This document shows, in pieces, positions 25,001-51,080 of a stretch of 64,000 bases of DNA. The DNA lies in contig NC_090780.1 of NCBI RefSeq assembly GCF_040054535.1, positions 11,932,501-11,996,500 of the forward strand, given 5' to 3'. The notes below the pieces were generated by a model that saw only the letters and a list, made by a program, of their open reading frames with translations, did not search any database and was not told the DNA's origin. The translations under genes were made by a program, and so were the position numbers. Numbering within the stretch: the stretch's first letter is position 1; each line of letters begins with the position of its first letter. The stretch comes from Antennarius striatus (Eukaryota > Chordata > Actinopteri > Lophiiformes > Antennariidae).

Positions 25001-27396
25001 TCATCAGCAGTGCCATGCAGCTCTGCGGTAATGACTCGGTAAGAAGAGTTCAGGGTATTAGCATAGTTGCAATTTGTACCAAATGCTGGCTTAATGAGAT
25101 TATAAACTGAAACACAATGATGCATTGCAGTATTCTAATTTCTTATGTTCTTTTTTGCTTTCAGATTTATTTCTATGCGTCATATGTTTTCAAAGAGGCT
25201 GGAATACCTGATGATAAAATCCAGTATATCACGATTGGTACAGGTGCATGTGAATTCACAGCATGTATAATGTGTGTAAGTATCCAACATTTAAAGGGAA
25301 GTTATGTAACCGGCTAGAGGCAGCTGCTTGCACACTTCTTGAACACAAGAACATTCCCGTGTGCCCAACCTAATCTTTTTTCTGTTTAAGCCCTAATTGA
25401 AGAATGCAGTTAAAAAAATAATGAATGAAAATAATATCTGTGTTACAACAAAAAACTATTGAAATAGTTAAGAGACTGTAACAACAGGGTAAAAACAGAA
25501 TAAAAACAAAGAGAGAGCCAGATCATTTGTCCTTTGTCTAAAATATTCACACAAGTGAGATGATCTAGGATCTTTAGCTGCAGCTTTTACTCCAGAGGAA
25601 TGTTTGTGAATAGGCACATCTTGCACATGTTGCATATCCAAATTGCACCAAATTTGACCCTACATGCAAGTGGGACCCACAAGCATGAAGTACATTGTGC
25701 GAAAGATTCTTGAAAGTAGTCAAATTATAACCAGATGCAACCCAACAGAAAGGCAGTCAATATCAATATTAATGTCTACTTTTAATACAGAAATGTGTAA
25801 TGATTTGTTTCATTATATCAGTGAATTCGCCATTTGAGCACTAACTAGATTAATGTTCACTATCCTAGTTCATATTATCAAGTCCAAATGACAAAACAAA
25901 TGATCGCCTCTTTATTATTTATAAAAAGTTACTAATTGTTTTCCCTTTTGAGTGAAATATCATCAGGATTCCTGACTGAAATACACAATATATCATGTGA
26001 TGGCATTTGTGTAAGCTACTCATGAGCAAGGAGTTCCTTTTTTTTATTTGTCCCATGGTCACAACGTGGCCTTTGCTGAAAACCAGTTTCAGATATGTAG
26101 ATAATCACATGAAACGAGTTCAAAGTATGATGTTTATATTTGAATGTTTTCAGAACTTGCTGATAGAGAGCAAAGGCAGGAGGTTCATGCTGATGGGCGG
26201 ATACATCCTCATGACCATCTGGGCTGTTGTCTTCACAGTTGCTCTGTGGTTTGAGGTATAATTAATTACTTATAGGAATTTCATAATGACAGATGGTATA
26301 ATGGATGTATCTTCTACATAAAGGGAAATAATTAACACTAATTATAATAGTTAGATAAGATGTTCGATTAGAGTGTGTGGGAATGTCAATTATTATTTCT
26401 AATATTTGGTCAATATACAAATACAAATGTGTAAGCATGCTTGATCTGACTTGTTTTTGATGGTGAGGCACTCACTGTTGATACTTGATTTTGCTCCCGA
26501 TGCCCTAACAGCACAATATATCTTGGATGCCATACCTGAGTATGACTTGCATCTTCACTTATATCCTCAGCTTTGGCATGGGACCAGGTTAGTTTTTAGA
26601 CATGTGATCACATCAAAATAACTCACATAAGCTTGTTTAGATTTAAACAAAGAGACCTTTGTCTATTTGATTTAATTTGTCTAGTTAACATTAAAAAAAT
26701 CTATATAACATTTTTTTCTCAGCTGGAGTTACTGGCGTTTTGCCCACAGAGCTCTTCAGTCAGAATGCTCGTCCAGCTGCTTACATGATCGCTGGCTCTA
26801 TGATGTGGCTCAACCTCTTCATCATTGGAATGATCTTCCCTTTCCTTGTGGTCAGTTTGTCACCCCTTTTAGCTCGCTTTCACTATTCACTATTCATATA
26901 TAGATATAAAAAATATGTCTCAAAACATGTGTACTAAGCTCTGATTTAAAATTAAATAATTGTTAAACAATGTTTAATATTCACAAGCTGAGGATGAAGG
27001 ATTTCTGTCAGGATGCACTGGCCTTAATGACACTGAACATATGGAATGGAACAAAAGTATTTGTTCCATTCAGTATCAACAAAACCAAGAGACATCTACA
27101 TTATGTTTATATACTATATGTGAAATGCAGAGTTGGAGTCTGCAGTCTGTTTTATTAATATTTCCTTTCTTTTTCAGAGCGACTTGAATGAATTCTGCTT
27201 TGTGCCATTTGGGACAGTGTGCATAATGTCTGCTCTGTATGTTGGCCTGTTCCTGCCTGAGACGAAGGGGAAGTCTTTGTTGGCCATCACAAGAGAATTC
27301 CAAAAGCTCAACTACAAAGGCCATGACAAAAAGGACGAATCACAAACTCAGGCTAATTATCAGTTGGGTGAAGTTGTTCCCTCAACAGCCTTGTAG
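22004..27396 (+). CDS. slc2a11: GLUT11-like facilitative sugar transporter (SLC2A11), complete
   Basis: Twelve exons: 22004-22027, 22436-22534, 22993-23153, 23856-23980, 24237-24366, 24464-24612, 24851-25038, 25165-25275, 26154-26255, 26512-26587, 26723-26850, 27178-27396. Every junction is GT/AG and in phase; the product is 503 aa with no stop. It is a 12-helix major facilitator protein of the plasma membrane. Visible signatures: YGYNLAIMNAPT in helix 1, an NET sequon in the first outer loop, RFGRKK between helices 2 and 3, WFPESPRYLLIDRGD after helix 6, QLCGNDSIYFYASYVF in helix 7, ESKGRR between helices 8 and 9, GPAGVTGVLPTELFSQ before helix 10, and LFLPETKGK at the C-terminus. The helix 7 'QLS' of class I GLUTs is absent, as in class II. 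The first exon codes only MSPAVTEK. Human GLUT11 carries fructose and glucose; substrate here is unproven. The teleost copy letter (a/b) is unresolved. Confidence 0.93.
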
Positions 27397-27944
27397 ACAT
27401 ACTTTTGTTCTTTTAAAGCATGTTATCACATCCACTGTACCTTACATTAAAAACTCCACAGTTCCCCAGAAATTATTGTGAATATTGTTGCTTTCAGAAG
27501 ATATAGACATAGGTGCATGATGAAGTTCACTCACCCACGTTCAAACAATAAGTTGTTGTTGGTAAGGTATTCTATAATCAAAACTTGTACATTAGTCAGA
27601 AACCAGGAAACATAATTTTGACATGGGCTTGCAGATTTGTCGTGGGAAAACCTACAGGTAATGTAAAAGCCCTCTGTTATGTACTGTATATGAAAACAGT
27701 TCCTTAAATTGAGTTACAGCATAATCAGAAAGATACCTATATTCTCGTGGTGTGCGATCAAGTAATAGATGTTTCCAAAAGTGTTCACAAAACCCAGTAA
27801 AAATTGTCTTAAGTTGATCTTTGCATCAATTCTTCATTTATTCCTCATGGGTTTTTGTTGTATCTAAAACTGCTGATTTACTTAAAACATTTTTTTACCA
27901 CACTTTGTGCAACACTGGATTTTAAATATATATGTTTGACCTGA
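27397..27944. other. 3' flank of slc2a11
   Basis: 3' UTR and intergenic DNA between the two convergent GLUT genes. No clear AATAAA immediately after the stop and no repeat before the SINE. Confidence 0.45.
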
Positions 27945-28245
27945 GGGCGGCACGGTGGCGCAGTGGTTAGCGCTGCCGCCTCACAACACGGCGGACTCGG
28001 GTTCGAGTCCTGCTCTGTGCCGAGCTCTCCCACCTCCAAAAGCATGTTCCAAATTGCCCGTAGGAATGAGTGTGTGTGTGTGCATGGTTGTATGTCTTTG
28101 TGTGTGGCTCCGCGATGCACTGGCGTCGTGCCTGGAGTGTGCCCCGCATCATGCCCTATGTCGCCGAGATAGGCTCCGGCTCCCCGTGACCCGCTGCGGC
28201 GGATACAGCGGTGGTAATCTGAAGATGACTGACTGACTGATCTGA
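27945..28245 (+). mobile_element. SINE family 1 copy with target-site duplication
   Basis: A tRNA-like head with GTGGCGCAGTGGTTAGCG and GGTTCGAGTCC, a body as in the other copies with an internal deletion near 28030, and a (GACT)n tail. It is flanked by a perfect 15-bp direct repeat, ATATGTTTGACCTGA, at 27930-27944 and 28246-28260. The intact repeat marks a fairly recent insertion. Confidence 0.92.
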
Positions 28246-28260
28246 ATATGTTTGACCTGA

Positions 28261-28898
28261 CTTGACTACTAGACGTTCAAGGTTATGTAACACATTAACA
28301 ATAGTAGTAGTTGTAATAACTTTACAGCTCACATACTTGTGAAAATAACTCAAACATAACTTTATTTGTACAAAAGCAGCATAACTAAATACGTATCTCA
28401 GTATAAATACTGTTAATAGAGAAAGTTGCTCAAATTATCTGATACAGATTGGGAGGAACAGACAAAAAGAGAAGCACCTCCAATGTCAGACAGTCAGCAA
28501 AAGGAAGAACACAGACTTAAATACAACCACAAGCAAGGTGAACTCCTTCAGCAAAGTAGTGTGAGTATTGGTGTATGTGTGTAAGGAGCATATGCCAAAA
28601 TTAATCAGAACTTAGCTACACTGTAGAACCCCTATGAAATACATAGAAACTGATGCTATGAAGCTACTTCCTCATATGCAATTTTATTTGAGTGTATGTG
28701 TTTATTATTCAAATAGATTTTTTGAAAGTGCAATCATAGTAACTTTAAAGTTCCACTAATGTATGACAATGAATGAATGAATTAAACACAATAGAATAAA
28801 GAAATAATCGTATTTCCAAAATTACAAGGAGTTAGGGTTAGGGTACAATTTGTTTCAATTAACTTCAATTTACATAAAATGTGCTTTGATCCACAAAT
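28261..28898 (-). other. 3' flank of second GLUT gene
   Basis: AT-rich, probably the 3' UTR of the minus-strand gene. Minus-strand AATAAA signals lie at 28683-28688 and 28361-28366. Two TTAGGG units occur at about 28830, too few to be meaningful. Confidence 0.4.
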
Positions 28899-42340
<13,442 letters not shown>

Positions 42341-42385
42341 TTTCTCCTGCAGAAGGGACGCTGTAGAAGGAGCAGAAGAGCAGCA

Positions 42386-42610
42386 TATATGATTTAATTG
42401 CTCATTTGAGGCGCACCAAGAAGGAGCTGCCTGCCACTCTACCTCCCCTGCATGCCTACAGGCCCCTTTGTGTGTGTGTGTGATACAGGGGCCTGTACTC
42501 ACAAATATATACAGTATGTATGCATGCGTTTGTAATCAGTAGCTAGAGTGTGCGTTCTTAATTTCCCTTCGGGGATCAAACCAGTATATAAATTAAAAAA
42601 AAAAAAAAAA
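42386..42610 (+). mobile_element. SINE family 2, 3' part
   Basis: 'ttgctcatttgaggcgcacc', 'ctctacctcccctgcatgcc' and 'tacaggcccctttgtgtgtg' match the SINE at 6277-6545. A tail 'cccttcggggatcaaacca' and poly(A) follow. The tRNA head is missing. It lies just upstream of the most distal mini-exon. Confidence 0.7.
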
Positions 42611-43052
42611 AGATCGATATAAACCAAACCAATGCTTCTAAAAAACGTTGGCATTTCAGCCAGTACTTCAAGACAGTGAGAATACTCAATAAATATTATC
42701 CCCAACATACATATTCAGAAATTATGAAAGAAAAAGAAAAGTTTGGCAGATTTGATGCCATACCAGTTCATACACTAAAAATAGTAGCATTTTTAATAAT
42801 TTAATTAAAAATTTTAATTTAAAAAAATTCATACACTAAAAATATCAGCACATTTAATTTGAAACACATGAGATTTTTTTTGAAGTGTCCGTTTGCAGGA
42901 TTAGTTTACACCCTGTGAGGAAAAAATGTCAGTTTGATATTTAGTGTTTGTCAAACCTGCTGTTAGTTGGCCATGTACGTATAAGCAAAGCTTTTTTACA
43001 AAACATGGTCAGTCAGTCATTTTCAGATTACCACCGCTGTATCTGCCACAGC

Positions 43053-43493
43053 GGTATAGGGCGTGAGGCGGGGGACACTCCGGGCACGACGCCAGTGCTC
43101 TGCGGAGCCACACAAAGACATACAACCATGCACATAGAGAATCTAAAATCAATTCCTACAGGCAATTCGGACCGGCAAATCAACCTGAAGCGCATGCTTT
43201 TGGAGGTGGGAGGAAGCCGGACAGCCTGGAGAGAGCCGACGTAGACACGGGGAGAGCATGCAAATTCCCCACCGACCGGGACTCCAACCCAGAACCGCTG
43301 TGCTGTGCAGCAACAGCGCTACCCACTGCACCGCCTTTTGATCCCAAGATGGGAAATTTACAGAACCCAAAGAGAACCCACGCAGACAAGGGGAGAGCAT
43401 AGAGCGGGAGAGCGGAGTGGGACTCGAACCTAAGCCCGCTGTGTTGTGAGGCAGCAGCGCTAACCACTGCGCCACTGCGCCACCATGCCGCCC
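43053..43493 (-). mobile_element. Two SINE family 1 copies in series, reverse strand
   Basis: One nearly complete copy runs 43337-43053 and a head fragment runs 43493-43368. Both show the reverse complement of the tRNA-like head ('gcgctaaccactgcgccact') and the 'aagcatgcgctt' body. The heads are separate, so these are two insertions rather than one. Confidence 0.8.
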
Positions 43494-43864
43494 ACACGCC
43501 ATGGTGGAAAGGATTGAAAGTTTACCTAGGTTTGCTGAGTTGTAGCGTCCTCTGGTGGTAGGTTGGAAGGTTGGCAGGCATTTGAGCAAAATGCGATAAC
43601 ATTTTTTTGCTCGTGGCAATGACACACTACATTATTTTATAGTATTTATGTTACTGCTGGTCAGGGCAAACAGTCTTTAATCAGGTTTTCTTTTGAATGT
43701 ATTCACCAAACACATTTGCCTGAATTTATTATAATACATAATCTACTTCTAAAAACAACTTTTTATTAAATTTACATGTCACTTCTGAATGAAGCCCCAA
43801 TGACCAAAGCCTCAACCATTCTCTTGTGGCTGAGATGATAGTAATTGTCTCATCTACAGTTGCA

Positions 43865-44262
43865 TCTTCCGCTTTGGGGGTCACAGGTGTTGCTGGAGTC
43901 TATCCCTGCAGACTATTTTTGAGAATTTCGGGAGACACTCCAGCTTCATTCCCGATGTACCGTGAGCTGCACAAAAGACAAACAACCACTCTCACGTAAT
44001 CTGGCGGGGGACACTCCAGGCACGACGCCACATAAGCAACAAGCAACTACTCACACACACACTCAAACATACGGACAATTTAGAACTGACCAATCGACCT
44101 AAATTGCATGTTTTTGGAGGGAGGGAGGAAGCCGGAAAACCTGGAGAGAGCCTATGCAGACATGGAGAGAATGTACAAATCTGCACAGAAGGGCTTGAAC
44201 CTGGAACCTTCTTGCTGTGAGGCGACAACTCTACCAACTGCGCCACCATGCCATCCCACCTG
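43865..44262 (-). mobile_element. SINE family 1, old copy, reverse strand
   Basis: The head 'caactctaccaactgcgcca' at the right end, the body 'gaggaagccggaaaacctgg' and the 3' part 'ggcgggggacactccaggca' are all present, but more diverged than the copies to the left. Confidence 0.75.
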
Positions 44263-44944
44263 ACTGTATGTAAATTAAGTATTTACTGTAAGAATGCATG
44301 GTCCGAGGTTCGAAACAAAGGAGTCTAGAGTGTTTCACTTGGTCTTAGAGGTCCTTGTATAAGGTCTAAAGCCTGACAAGGCCAGAAATCCAGATAAATG
44401 GGGGTAGAAGGGAAACTGCATTCCCCGGGGGGCAACATTATTATACCGTACTAATGAATTACTCTACCTGCTGTCAATGGGACAACTACAGCCTAACTAA
44501 ACTAAACTACAGCAATCAAAATCTCCCAAGCGGCAGCTCCATCACGTTGGCATAGAGCGTGTTGCTATAGCATGGATGTAAGCAGATAATTTAGGCCTTC
44601 TTCAGGCCAACGTAGCATCGCTACCACCCATGCAGCAAACCACATGTTTGCTAAAGACAGAACCAGCTAATGACGGCATTCTCAACACACGCCTCAGACC
44701 ATCTGCCGTCTAATTACTGCAACTCATACTGTTAGGACCCGCAACTCAGAACAAGGACAGAAGAAAGCGCTCACCAATTACCTCCAAAAAGCAAGCGGTT
44801 TTATGCCTGGGCATAAGCCTCTTGCTTTTGGTTGGATTGATTACTGACCTGTCATTCGGGTGAGTTGTTGGTCATTGCACACAATTGCTGGGATCTCAAT
44901 TTTTCTTCTTTGACCTCTCTGTCTTGCCCCCCTTTTCTCCGTCA

Positions 44945-44945
<1 letters not shown>
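44263..44945. other. Intergenic, nothing certain
   Basis: Some moderately GC-rich sequence with 'cattccccggggggcaacat' at about 44422, which may be an old repeat. No coding exon recognised. Confidence 0.4.
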
Positions 44946-44950
<5 letters not shown>

Positions 44951-45011
<61 letters not shown>

Positions 45012-45012
45012 G

Positions 45013-45046
<34 letters not shown>
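44951..45046. repeat. (CA)n microsatellite
   Basis: A CA run interrupted by 'gacgcacg' near 45009. Confidence 0.97.
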
Positions 45047-45048
<2 letters not shown>

Positions 45049-45559
45049 CAGGTATATAGGATTAGTGAGGACTGGCTCCATAGTTCTGCATTTAAACCTT
45101 GCAGTCCGGAGTAACTGACTTCTCATCTGACGCCACCTCCCTCTTTGTGTGGACTGTCCTGATTTATCTCACTACACCCAATCACACCCACATGCATACC
45201 AATTCAGCCACAAAGACATCCACAGACTGTGTGGCACTGAGAATAGATACATACTGTAGATACACACTCCCACACACATTGCTGTTTGTTGCATATATAT
45301 GTGAATGTTAGGAGTACAGATATCATGACATTTTTTAATTGAGGTTCATTATATCAATCAACAACTGACACTGGTCCTGTTAATGAATTTATTTTATTTT
45401 TTTAGACGTTTAAGAAGTATTTATCATTGTTACACTGAGACTAATTAACTTTTGACAAATAAATGATTGAATTCTAATTTTTAATTGAATTTTAATAGGT
45501 AATTGCCTCAATATAAATACAGTTTACAGTTTTGCCATTTTCTTAAAAGCGAGATGATC

Positions 45560-45890
45560 ACAATAGTGTCATCCATGTTCACGGGTCAGCTGCAGCCTAT
45601 TTCAGCTGACTACGGGTGTGAGACAGGGTACACCCTGGACACATTGCCAGTGCATCTTTGAGCTACACAAAGATGCGCTGGCAACAGACAATTTTGGAGT
45701 TATAAATTTACAAAAATGTAATATTTTTGGAGGTGGGAGTACGCCCACCTCCAAAAATGATTTCCCTGTGCCGGAGAGAAACCTTGCTGGCACAGGGAGA
45801 ACATAACACACTTTGCACACAATGGAATCAAACAAAATATTTTCTTGCTGTAAGGTGACAGTGGTACCTGTGGCACCACCAAACTGTCCA
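45560..45890 (-). mobile_element. SINE family 1, very old copy, reverse strand
   Basis: Recognisable blocks are 'gggtcagctgcagcctattt', 'gtgagacagggtacaccctg', 'ttttggaggtgggag' and the decayed head 'tgctgtaaggtgacagtggt'. A short inverted repeat 'gggagtacgcccacctcc' near 45734 has formed within it. Confidence 0.6.
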
Positions 45891-46099
45891 GTTTATCATT
45901 TATGTTTTTACCAAATTTTCAATTAAAGTGGTAGTTGAAAAATAAAAAAAAAAGTTTATATTCAGTTGCCATAAACTATTGAAGGTGATAATAATGACTT
46001 TACTTTGAAATATAAAATAATTTATTTCATTTTTATTTTCACTAGATTTAATATACAATTTTTTTAAATTGCAATTTGTTAATATTTCTAACTTCTTAC

Positions 46100-46190
46100 C
46101 TTTCAGGTGAGACCACCTTATGGCTGAGAATCCACTGCAGACTGTTGATATGTTTTGTCAACAATTTTTCTTATAGATGGGGTGGAGGCT
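46100..46190 (-). other. Possible 5' non-coding exon of GLUT paralogue 2
   Basis: A strong minus-strand donor, CTGAAAG/GTAAGAAG (exon edge at 46100), follows sequence with no in-frame start. It lies upstream of the mini-exons in the right orientation. It could be the transcription-start exon, but nothing else proves it. Confidence 0.2.
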
Positions 46191-46306
46191 AAAGATGTAA
46201 ACAGTGTGAATGATAAACCAGAAAAACCAGAAACATAACCACTCCCAAAGGAAATATTAGGAGAGAGCATAACCTTGCCCAGATATTGAGCTTCTCAGTT
46301 GCTCCA

Positions 46307-47498
46307 GAAAATATATTGGTGGAGAGACAACATGGGAAACACTGAGGCAGAACAACTTAAGTTGAAGTTATCAGAGTTCCCACCTGCCAACCTCACTTCC
46401 CAGTAAAAGAAGGTACTGAAACCAAAGCTGACATCACCATCCTGCAGCAAAAAAGGAAATGTTACAGACGTGCTCAACACGAAAGAGTACTATGGGAAGG
46501 TGATAGGAAAATACAGTACATAAAAATCTTCCCATGGGAACCTGCTTTTGTAATTCTCCCTCTGTCTTTGACCACATATAGAAGATAGGTATAAAACATA
46601 TGGCCGATGGGTCTGATCAGGCCCGTGAATCAGTTTAATCTCACCATGAGATGATTGTTTTCATTATTAGAACCATTTCTCACATACCACAACAACCTGA
46701 CATTCATACACCAGTGTGAGACACCAGAGAAAGATGGGTGAAGTGTCTTGCCCAGGGCACAACGGGAGAGTGACTTTGATTGAGTGGCATTTGAACCCCT
46801 TGTTAAGCAAACCTTCTATGTTGCAACAGATGAAGGCATGGACATTAGAGATGTTATGCAACTGACAATATTAAGATGGTTAAGCCGAGGTGCTGTGCTG
46901 AGGTGTTTCTTTGATTTACAAGAGAAAATTGAACATATCATGGAAAAAAAAAGAGCTGACCAGCATCTGAATTTCAGTCAGCAGAATGGATGCTGTACCT
47001 TGCATTTATGGTGGATGTTACAGCACACTTGAATAACTTAACCAATGCTGCAAGGGCATACCAAAGTTGTTATGCAGTTTTATGACAGCATATGTACATT
47101 AAAGTTAAAGCTGTCATTGTTGGAGACACAACTCACGGGTGGTGATGCTGCTCAGTCTCCTTGTCTGAAAGATGTGTGTATGACCTAACATGCCACAAAC
47201 ATGAAGCAATTCAAAAACAAAATAACGGGACCATTGTTGGACTTTGATTAACGCTTTTTGCAGAATGCCTGATATTGATCCACTGAAAGCTTGAAGATAC
47301 CAGGTTTTTTGGAGACAAAAAAGAAGGTAATCCCACTTAAAATGCCGCATGAGACAATGCACCTGTCTCATGCCAACCTCACTTCCCAGTACCTTCTTTT
47401 ACTGGGAACTGAGGTTGGCAGATGGGAGCTCTGATAACTTCAACTTAAGTTGTCCTGTCTCAGTGTTTCCCATGTTGTCGCTCCACAAATATATTTTC
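46307..47498 (+). mobile_element. DNA transposon with 112-bp inverted repeats and hAT transposase remnant
   Basis: Terminal inverted repeats 46307-46418 and 47387-47498 are equal in length and match at about 105 of 112 positions. The interior contains a decayed transposase (see next entry). The right arm continues inward into a local hairpin (47371-47423). No convincing 8-bp target duplication was seen. Confidence 0.8.
46784..47110 (+). pseudogene. hAT-type transposase fragment
   Basis: One frame reads RWLSRGAVLRCFFDLQEKIEH at about 46878-46940, and after a frameshift near 46985 another reads WMLYLAFMVDVTAHLNNL. Together these match the hAT transposase core also found in domesticated ZBED5, FAM200 and GTF2IRD2 proteins (WLSRGKVL...F.L, then LAFLVDITEHLN). 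A stop follows near 47090. It is clearly non-functional. Confidence 0.7.
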
Positions 47499-49105
47499 TT
47501 TAAATCTTCACATCTCATGTGAAGATTTAAAAACAGTGATCAGCGTGTGATTTACTGTAACGTAGGTCACTTAAGTTCATAAATTTGGTTTGTTGAAACT
47601 GTTCATGCGTTGCATGGCTTATATTTTTCTATCAATAAATTGTGTAACCTACAAGGCAAAAGTAACTCAACCCTTAGAGTAGTTTCTACCTCAGTTTTGT
47701 AAGGAGAGGTGATTTAGTTTAGGATTAAGATATGGAAAGGACAAATGAGGTATCTGACAAAGAGTTGTTTGCATTTTGTTCAATTTCAGGTATGGGTAAT
47801 TTAAAGTTGTATGCCTTTGTAATTATGTTGCGATGAAGCCAAGTATCCAATCACTGAAGTATTGTGTTCTTGAAAGTGTACCAGTTTTTTCCTCAGAATT
47901 TGCAAATAATTTGAAGCACATTGTCAAGTGGATTATTTGTAATGTCTTTATTATCAGAATGTGCTTATACAAAGAAACAAAACAATCTAATTCGTTCTTA
48001 TTTTGAAGTTATTATGTCTTTTGACCGATCTCGCCTACTTGAGAATAGATTTTCTTCAATGAAGCCCCTAAACTAAAATTAGCTTTGCCCTGATATGGAA
48101 CATTCCAGACAGCTACCAGTATCAACAGGTGATGTCATTCAAGGTGGATGAGAAAAGATAACCTGTGGATGGACAGTTAAGCATTAGATGGATTTATTTA
48201 CTGATTTGTGATTCTTTGAATTCTTGATGAGCGTGTGTGCTCATGTGATGTTTGTGATTGTATCATAAGGCTAAACTTTGTAAATTAATCTTACTCGGTT
48301 GATTATAGAGTAGAGTGTTCTCTTCATTTATTAGTCTTCACAACCCTGAAAAAGGAACCCACCAGCTCTTAGTAGAAAAGCATCGTGACATTAAAATATG
48401 AAAAGCCACTAGTGTAGGGTATTTATTTGAAAGTTAAACAACTGTCTCACTAACAATTAAAGAAAAATACAGTTTAAGAGAAATAATATTGGTTTTTTTC
48501 CTATTCAGATTTTCTTTTTTTACTTGATGGCAGAGAGCTTTAATTAATTTTCCTTGAAGAAATAAAGTAGCTTTCAGATTTATTTAATCACTGTTACACA
48601 ACTAGATAGTTTTTTGATCTCTACCCAGTTTATCTCAATGTTTTTCATCACCATGGTAGTCTGACTGCATTGTTTTTGCTTTTGTACAAAGTTCATCAAT
48701 GGTTTGTACCATGATTATATCTTGACTCAATTCTATTATTACCTATAATCTTGTTGTTTTCTGTTTTTTTTTTTTCCTGTGTAAAATGTCATTTTTCCTT
48801 TTATGTTCAATTATTTCTTTCCTTTTTCTGCCTATAACTTCTACAATGCATGATTCTTAGACTGTGGCACTTGTGCTAAGTTTGACGCAAGATTAGTAGT
48901 TGGGAATGTTTTTGTTTTTAGCACTGCATCTGGCCGGTGACTCATCACCACAAATTTGTAGATTTGAATTATTTCTTGTCTGATTAATGATGGACCATCT
49001 GTCGATTGACAAGACAACTTCAGTTTTTCTCTCTTTCTGAGTTTATCACACAAATTTGTCCCTACTACTACAAGCAAGCAAGCAAATTACTAAAAATATA
49101 GTGCT
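47499..49105. other. Intergenic AT-rich, nothing recognised
   Basis: No coding frame, tRNA or repeat family recognised; there are several T-rich runs. Confidence 0.5.
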
Positions 49106-49109
49106 ACCA

Positions 49110-49465
49110 GGAAACTTCTTCTCCTTTCGGCTTTTCCCTTCAGGGGTCGCCACAGAGAATCAGTTGCCTCCATCTAACCCTGTCTTCTACATCCTCCTCT
49201 TTCTCACCAACTACTTTCATGTCTTCTTTCACTACATCCATAAACCTCCTCTTGGGTCTTCCTCTAGGCCTCCTGCCTGACAGTTCAAAACTCAGCATCC
49301 TTCTACCAATATATTCACTATCTCTCCTCTGGACATGTCCAAACCATCTCAGTCTGGCCTTTCTGACTTGATCTCCAAAACCTCTAACTTGTGCTGTCCC
49401 TCTGATGTACTCATTCCTGATCCTATCCATCCTGGTCACTCCCAAAGAGAACCTCAGCATCTTCC
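49110..49465 (-). mobile_element. RTE-type LINE copy D, 3' fragment
   Basis: About 355 bp of the LINE 3' end: an open frame from 49460 to 49140 covers RNEYIRGTAQVRGFGDQVRK and GRRPRGRPKRRFMDVVKEDM, then the 3' tail near 49110. It is a typical 5'-truncated insertion. Confidence 0.88.
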
Positions 49466-49469
49466 CAAG

Positions 49470-51080
49470 GACAACCTCAGCATCATGTGACTGTAAAGAA
49501 GTCTATGCTATCTTTCAAGAGACTGGGTTCAGCAAAAATTTAGAAAGTCATATTTAGAAAAACACAACATCTCTGTGCGGAAACAGCACTAACAGTCAAT
49601 GATGATACCTGGTACCATTTATTTTTAACAAATAAAAAACAGATAGTCAAAATTAATCAGACATACTCAACTTCTGTTACTGACTCACAAGCACAAGCTG
49701 TGTGAGCTCTCCTTTACTTTTCACACTTTATACTGACAATTGAAAAACTGATCATTTTAACATATTTATTTTGTCATCAGTATGCTACAGAGTAGTGTAG
49801 TGATTAAAATTAAATTATTATTAATTCAATCTTATCTTAATGAAACAGATTTAAACAAAATCCACAGTTCTATTTGCTTCTACTGTATTTTACAGTAGAT
49901 TTCTCAGACTTGGATGAATGAGTATATGAAGGTCTTGTGCTGCACTGAGTCTTCAGCATCTGGGTGCCATAATCTGTACCCTCTATCCACATAAGATCAT
50001 CCATAACAAATCAGAGAAGGACTCTTCATTTGTGTCAGCTTGTTACGATCAAAGGAACACACAAATTGTGAATAAAGAAGATTGATCACAACAATCAACA
50101 AGGTCAATGTGCTTTAGCAGCATTGAAGTTTTCTCTGATGTGTGTCACAGGGGACAGATTTTAACACTTTCTGTTTTCATAGAGAATCTAAAATCAATTA
50201 TCACATATGGTGAACAATCTCTTGATATTTTTGATACATTATTTAAAATTTACCAGCGTAGCATTGTATTGCTCTCTCAGGTCATATGTTCAACAAGGTT
50301 AAAATTCCCTCAGTTAACCTCTGATACTGGTGTCCTTGTGTTTATGATAACAAGGAGTCATATCTGATTGGGCATTACCCTTGCTTTATCTCTATGTCAC
50401 AACAGCTATGACATCAAACAAAATCTAATCTCGGATGCATTCATAAAGGCTTTCCAGTTGTCCTTCCTTCTTTTGTGCATTTTGAATGCCAGAACTGGCA
50501 CCAATCTTTTTTTTAAAGAATGTGTTAGGTTTGGGAAAAATGGTTTAAATACTAGCTTTTTGCGGGGTCAACACAATATTGTTGAAAACAGAGGTTCTCC
50601 TGGTTTTATTTGTGTTGTGTATCTCCTCAGCTAAAAGGCTGTTTGCACTCTTCTGTTGTTCAGGTATTACAGGTAGTGTAACATATTTAAATTCTGGCCA
50701 TCGCTTCCTAACTACCCACACAAGTCGAAGATCAGTGTTGCTGTACTGTATCTTGCTCTCGGTTGGGATTACCTTTAGTTCAGCATTCATATCATCTTCT
50801 ATATTAGGAATCCCAAACTGGGTCATCATTAAAAAATATATTTTTGAAAAATAAATAAGCACAATTTGTATTCGACATTTAAGGTTTTCTAATGTCATTG
50901 TTAAAGAGAATTATAGCTGATGTCTACCTTTAAATCTGGCTTTGATTAGAGTTTTTCAGGGTTTCATGTTTTGCTAGATATACAAGTTTTGTAATTATCA
51001 TCCAAAGTTCTGGATAATTAGAATTCAAATGGGAAGTGCCTTTCAAATAATATGAATTAAATAAATTAGAAAAATGAAGT
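49470..51080. other. Intergenic; one unidentified open frame
   Basis: AT-rich. A minus-strand open frame at 50898-50545 (117 codons) has a fairly protein-like composition (segment LRLVWVVRKRWPEFKYVTLP), but I cannot place it in a family and see no splice context. It may be a remnant of a mobile element or processed gene. Confidence 0.35.

Noticed and set aside
28828-28845. Telomere-like TTAGGG units
   Set aside because: Only two units; expected by chance and not an interstitial telomere array.
46295-46480. Minus-strand open frame starting MLSTSVTFPF as first exon of GLUT paralogue 2
   Set aside because: It falls in the terminal inverted repeat of a transposon and has no donor in the needed phase.
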